Below are positions 61,010-64,000 of a stretch of DNA of 64,000 nucleotides, piece after piece. Location of the stretch: assembly GCF_010729665.1 (NCBI RefSeq), contig NZ_AP022610.1, positions 4,960,001-5,024,000 on the forward strand, written 5' to 3'. Both the position numbers and the translations under genes were made by a program. Below the pieces are notes generated by a model, which was given only the letters and a program-made list of their open reading frames with translations, made no database searches and was not told where the DNA came from. This DNA comes from Mycolicibacterium madagascariense. Its GTDB lineage: Bacteria > Actinomycetota > Actinomycetes > Mycobacteriales > Mycobacteriaceae. Position 1 is the first letter of the stretch; every line of letters begins with the position of its first letter.

Positions 61010-63132
61010 CTGGTGCTCGCGAGCGCGAACGGCAGCACGTCGGGCGCGCCGGCGGCACGCACCACGCGCGCCGCCATCGTCAGCGTCCACCCGGTGTCGG
61101 TCATGTCGTCGACGAGGAGCACCGGCCCGCCCGCGGCGCCGATGACCGACGCATCGGGCGGCTGCCACGAATCCTGCAGCGCCGCAACGCGATACGCCGA
61201 GTTGGCGGCCGTCACCGGACGGCGTTCCGGTGCGTACCGCAGGACCCCGAGGTCGGTGAGCCTGCCCAGCCTGGCGAGTTCGGAGGCCAGTGAGGAGATC
61301 AGCAGCGGGTGCCGGTCGGAGTCCATCGCGAGCACGGCGGTGGGCCGCGTCGTCCACCCCCAGGACGCCAGCACCGCGACCGCGGCCTTGACGACGTCCT
61401 CGCTCGCCGGCGCATCGGGCGCGTCGAGCAGGGCGCGCAACCGCGCACCCCAGCCGAGGTCGGTGAGCCGCCCGATCACTCGACCCGGGGCGGGACCGTC
61501 GCCGATCTTCCCGCTGAGCTGCACGCCGAGCTTGGCCAGGCCGGACGGCCACTGCTTGCGCGGGCTGATCTCGACGCCGGGGCGCATCAGCCGCTGCCGG
61601 GTCTCCTCGGCCGACGACGGATCGACCGCGGCGTCGTAGCGGTTGCCGGTGCAGTTGTCGCAACGCCCGCAGCGTTCGTCGGCCCCGAGTTCTGGATCGT
61701 CGAGCTGGCGCCGCAGGAACGCCATCCGGCAACCGTCGGTCGCCTGGTAGTCGAGCATGGCCTGCTGCTCGCGCCGGCGCGCCTCGTCGAGCTTGCGGTA
61801 GCGCGCCTCGTCGTACTCCCACGGCTCGCCGGTCGCCACCCAGCCGCCCTTGACGCGACGGACCGCGCCGTCGACGTCGAGCACCTTGAGGACCATCTCC
61901 AGCCGCGTCCGGCCCAGGTCCACCAGCGGCTCCAGCGCGGGCGTCGACTGCGGACGGTCGCGCTCGAGAGCGCCGATCACGTTGCGCACCATGGCTTCCG
62001 AGGGAAATGCCACCGACGAGAAGTAGCGCCACACGTCCTGGTCCTCGCGACCGGGCAGCAGCACCACCTCGGCGCTGTCGGTCGAGCGCCCGGCCCGGCC
62101 GACCTGCTGGTAGTACGCGATGGGCGACGACGGTGCGCCGAGATGGACGACGAAGCCGAGGTCGGGTTTGTCGAAGCCCATGCCGAGCGCCGACGTGGCG
62201 ATGAGCGCCTTGACGCGATTGGCCAGTAGATCGCCCTCCAGCTGCTCGCGCTCGCTGGTCTCGGTGGCGCCGGTATAGGCCGCGACCGCGTGCCCCCGAT
62301 CCCGCAGCAGCGTGGCGACGTCGTTCGCCTGCGCCACCGTCAGCGTGTAGACGATGCCCGAGCCAGGTAGCGAATCCAGGTGTGCGGCAAGCCAAGCCGC
62401 ACGCTGAGCAGGGTTGCCCGCCGTGACCACCGACAGCCGTAGCGATTCGCGGTCGAGCCCTCCGCGCAGGACCAGCGTGTCCTTCCCGCCGACGCCGAGC
62501 TGGCTGGCCACGTCCTCCACCACGCGGTCGTTGGCGGTCGCAGTGGTGGCCAGCACCGGGACGTCGGAACCGAGATCGGCCAGCAGCGTGCGGATCCGGC
62601 GGTAGTCGGGCCGGAAGTCGTGCCCCCAGTCCGACACGCAGTGCGCCTCGTCGACGACGACGAGTCCGGCGTCCTGCGCCAGCGCGGGCAGTACCTGATC
62701 GCGAAAGTCCGGATTGTTCAAGCGTTCCGGGCTGACCAGCAGCACGTCGAGCTCGCCGCCGCGGACGCGGTCGTGGATCTCACTCCAGTCGGCGACGTTG
62801 CTCGAGTTGATGGTCGCGGCATGGACGCCGGCCCGGTCGGCGGCGGCCACCTGGTTGCGCATGAGCGCCAGCAGCGGCGAGACGATGACCGTCGGCCCGA
62901 AGCCCGCGGCCCGCAGCAGCTTGGCGGCGATGAAGTACACCGCCGACTTGCCCCAGCCGGTACGCTGCACGACGAGCGCGCGACGGCGCTGGACGACGAG
63001 CGCCTCGATCGCGACCCACTGGTCGTCGCGCAGGACGGCGTGCGGTCCGGCGAGCTGTTCGAGGATGGTCTGCGCGTCCGCGCGGATCACGGGCGCGCGC
63101 AGCGACGGGAACGGGTGGGGGTCATCACTCAA
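61006..63132 (-). CDS. RecQ-like DNA helicase fused to a phosphoribosyltransferase domain
   Basis: 708 residues from a TTG overlapping the upstream stop (TTGA). Walker A is QRTGWGKSAVYFIA, the DEAH box is VVVDEAHCVSDWGHDFRPDY, motif III is LATTATAN, and motif VI is YQQVGRAGRSTDSAEVVLL; the RecQ zinc part ends in ERCGRCDNCTGN. The last 180 residues carry VLLVDDMTDTGWTLTMAARV, a phosphoribosyl-pyrophosphate-binding loop of the PRTase type. Such fusions occur in actinobacteria; the PRTase part may bind nucleotides rather than catalyse. A DNA-repair or recombination function is likely. The end overlaps the convergent upstream gene by four bases. Confidence 0.92.
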   Translation of the reverse strand: MSDDPHPFPSLRAPVIRADAQTILEQLAGPHAVLRDDQWVAIEALVVQRRRALVVQRTGWGKSAVYFIAAKLLRAAGFGPTVIVSPLLALMRNQVAAADRAGVHAATINSSNVADWSEIHDRVRGGELDVLLVSPERLNNPDFRDQVLPALAQDAGLVVVDEAHCVSDWGHDFRPDYRRIRTLLADLGSDVPVLATTATANDRVVEDVASQLGVGGKDTLVLRGGLDRESLRLSVVTAGNPAQRAAWLAAHLDSLPGSGIVYTLTVAQANDVATLLRDRGHAVAAYTGATETSEREQLEGDLLANRVKALIATSALGMGFDKPDLGFVVHLGAPSSPIAYYQQVGRAGRSTDSAEVVLLPGREDQDVWRYFSSVAFPSEAMVRNVIGALERDRPQSTPALEPLVDLGRTRLEMVLKVLDVDGAVRRVKGGWVATGEPWEYDEARYRKLDEARRREQQAMLDYQATDGCRMAFLRRQLDDPELGADERCGRCDNCTGNRYDAAVDPSSAEETRQRLMRPGVEISPRKQWPSGLAKLGVQLSGKIGDGPAPGRVIGRLTDLGWGARLRALLDAPDAPASEDVVKAAVAVLASWGWTTRPTAVLAMDSDRHPLLISSLASELARLGRLTDLGVLRYAPERRPVTAANSAYRVAALQDSWQPPDASVIGAAGGPVLLVDDMTDTGWTLTMAARVVRAAGAPDVLPFALASTS

Positions 63133-64000
63133 TCATGCAGGCAGCGCCGCAGGGCGGCCGTCAGGTGGTTCGCGCGCTGATCGCGCAGCGCGATCAGGTT
63201 GTTGACGTAGCCGAAGCCGGTCTGGCTGTCGGCGTCGGCGAAGCCGAGGCTGCCGCTGGCGCCGTCGTGCCCGAACGACGAGTCCGAGATCAGCGGCCGG
63301 AACGGGATGCCGTTGATGAGGAACCCCGTCGAGAAGCGACTGCCCGGCGCGTTGACCGCGCCCCGCCAGCCGGGCCCCGCCGACCGCACGGTGAGCGCGT
63401 CGGCGATCGACGCCCCGCTCAGCAGCGGGCCCGCGCCGACGGAGGACACTGCGGCGCCGTAGATGGCCGCCAGCGCGCGGGCGTCGACGATGGCGTTGGC
63501 CGCGGGAATCTGCGCGGCGTGGACGGCGGGGGTGTTGAAGTCGCCGTCGCACCCGTCGATCAGCGAGAACGGGAACGCCGAGCCCATCGTGACGGCCCGC
63601 ACCGCGGCGGCCCGGCCGGTCCGTCGCAGGACGGTCGAGAAGACCCGGTAGCCCGCGCGCAGCGCCCTCGAACGCGGCGCATGCATCCGAGCTACCCGGT
63701 GCTCCTGCTCGGCCGGCAGCCCGATCCACGCATTGGCTCCGGTCGGCCCGGCCAGGTAGTCGGCGACCAGGGCGCTGGGCATCAGCCCCGTGGCGCGGCG
63801 CAGGATCTCGCCGGTGAGCCAGCCGTAGGTCAGCGCGTGGTAGGCGTACGTGGTGCCGGGCGACCACAGTGGCCGCTGCGCCTCGATGGCGCGGATCACC
63901 GGCTCCCACGCCAGCACCTCGGCGAGGGACAGGTCGGCGTCGAGTGCCAGCAGCCCGGCGCGGTGGGCGAAGACGTCGCGAATCACGATGTCGCCCTTGC
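63129..64000 (-). CDS. Beta-lactamase-fold serine hydrolase, C-terminal part (cut by window edge)
   Basis: The frame is open to the window end; the in-frame GTG at 63986 falls inside a conserved segment (KGDIVIRDVFAHRAGL), so the true start and the SxxK nucleophile motif are outside. Visible are WSPGTTYAYHALTYGWLTGE with the Tyr of the YxN-like motif, and SFGHDGASGSLGFADADSQT with the third motif HDG in place of KTG. This is the EstB/LipE-type esterase or class C beta-lactamase-like family of mycobacteria, acting on esters or lipids. It precedes the RecQ-like gene with coupled translation. Confidence 0.85.
   Translation of the reverse strand, partial: KGDIVIRDVFAHRAGLLALDADLSLAEVLAWEPVIRAIEAQRPLWSPGTTYAYHALTYGWLTGEILRRATGLMPSALVADYLAGPTGANAWIGLPAEQEHRVARMHAPRSRALRAGYRVFSTVLRRTGRAAAVRAVTMGSAFPFSLIDGCDGDFNTPAVHAAQIPAANAIVDARALAAIYGAAVSSVGAGPLLSGASIADALTVRSAGPGWRGAVNAPGSRFSTGFLINGIPFRPLISDSSFGHDGASGSLGFADADSQTGFGYVNNLIALRDQRANHLTAALRRCLHD

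Noticed and set aside
60635..62395. Minus-strand 586-residue frame inside the RecQ-like gene
   Set aside because: Arg/Gly/Ala-rich shadow; the RecQ frame carries all helicase motifs.

Overview
The window is high-GC actinobacterial DNA from a mycobacterium, most likely a rapid grower (Mycolicibacterium type). The identification rests on gene content: a complete mce4 operon, PhoP/PhoR, CYP51 with its ferredoxin, kshA, cyp142, fadD19 and small mycobacterial secreted families, all with mycobacterial gene order. Rv numbers below are homologies recognised from memory of M. tuberculosis; no search was run.

Layout. (1) 1-9969: the CYP51 cluster, matching the order of Rv0768-Rv0759c. It holds the start of an aldehyde dehydrogenase, a divergent TetR regulator, CYP123, an SDR, CYP51, a 3Fe-4S ferredoxin, a SnoaL-like protein, a zinc alcohol dehydrogenase, a second SnoaL-like protein and a HIT protein. 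An SDR with no usual start codon, a DUF732 secreted protein and a GT2-GtrA glycosyltransferase are interleaved. (2) 10016-13178: phoR and phoP, then a divergent protein built of 13 decapeptide repeats. (3) 13200-23150: a lineage-variable stretch with tRNA-Thr(TGT), a collagen-like membrane protein divergent from a second two-component system, a large DUF4185 secreted protein, an XdhC homologue, a KstR-type SDR and three tandem four-cysteine secreted paralogues. (4) 23197-35405: a 54-residue protein gene, otsA, then convergent to it the mce4 sterol importer operon on the minus strand (yrbE4A, yrbE4B, mce4A-F, two Mce-associated proteins). (5) 35651-60189: the sterol side-chain and ring catabolism block (hsd4A, fdxD, fadE26, fadE27, fadD17, fadD19, echA19, cyp142, ltp4, ltp3, kshA and others), matching Rv3502c-Rv3531c, ending with an IclR regulator. 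(6) 60212-64000: a periplasmic binding or PheC-like protein, a RecQ-like helicase fused to a phosphoribosyltransferase domain, and a truncated serine hydrolase.

How it works together. Mce4 with its YrbE permeases imports sterol. CYP142 oxidises the terminal side-chain carbon. FadD19 and FadD17 activate side-chain acids as CoA esters. FadE26/FadE27, EchA19 and Hsd4A perform beta-oxidation, and the Ltp3/Ltp4/DUF35 set is placed to cleave carbon-carbon bonds. KshA starts ring opening. Nine copies of a TAGAACGTGTTCTA-like palindrome (the KstR operator) sit upstream of these genes and mark one regulon. They also tag an outlying SDR at 20842-21681 and the IclR gene.

Most notable observations: three 32-bp tandem repeats carrying ribosome site and ATG at the yrbE4A/yrbE4B junction; a cysteine-free tandem DUF35 protein paired with two thiolase-like proteins that lack the nucleophile cysteine; the decapeptide-repeat protein next to phoP; a PhoP-type direct repeat upstream of phoP; twin GGACA-N2-TGTCC operators around the TetR gene; a 16-bp palindrome next to the KstR box of the IclR gene; and two intergenic hairpins sharing one arm sequence. 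I saw no CRISPR array, insertion sequence or prophage. No stretch longer than about 250 bases lacks an annotated gene.
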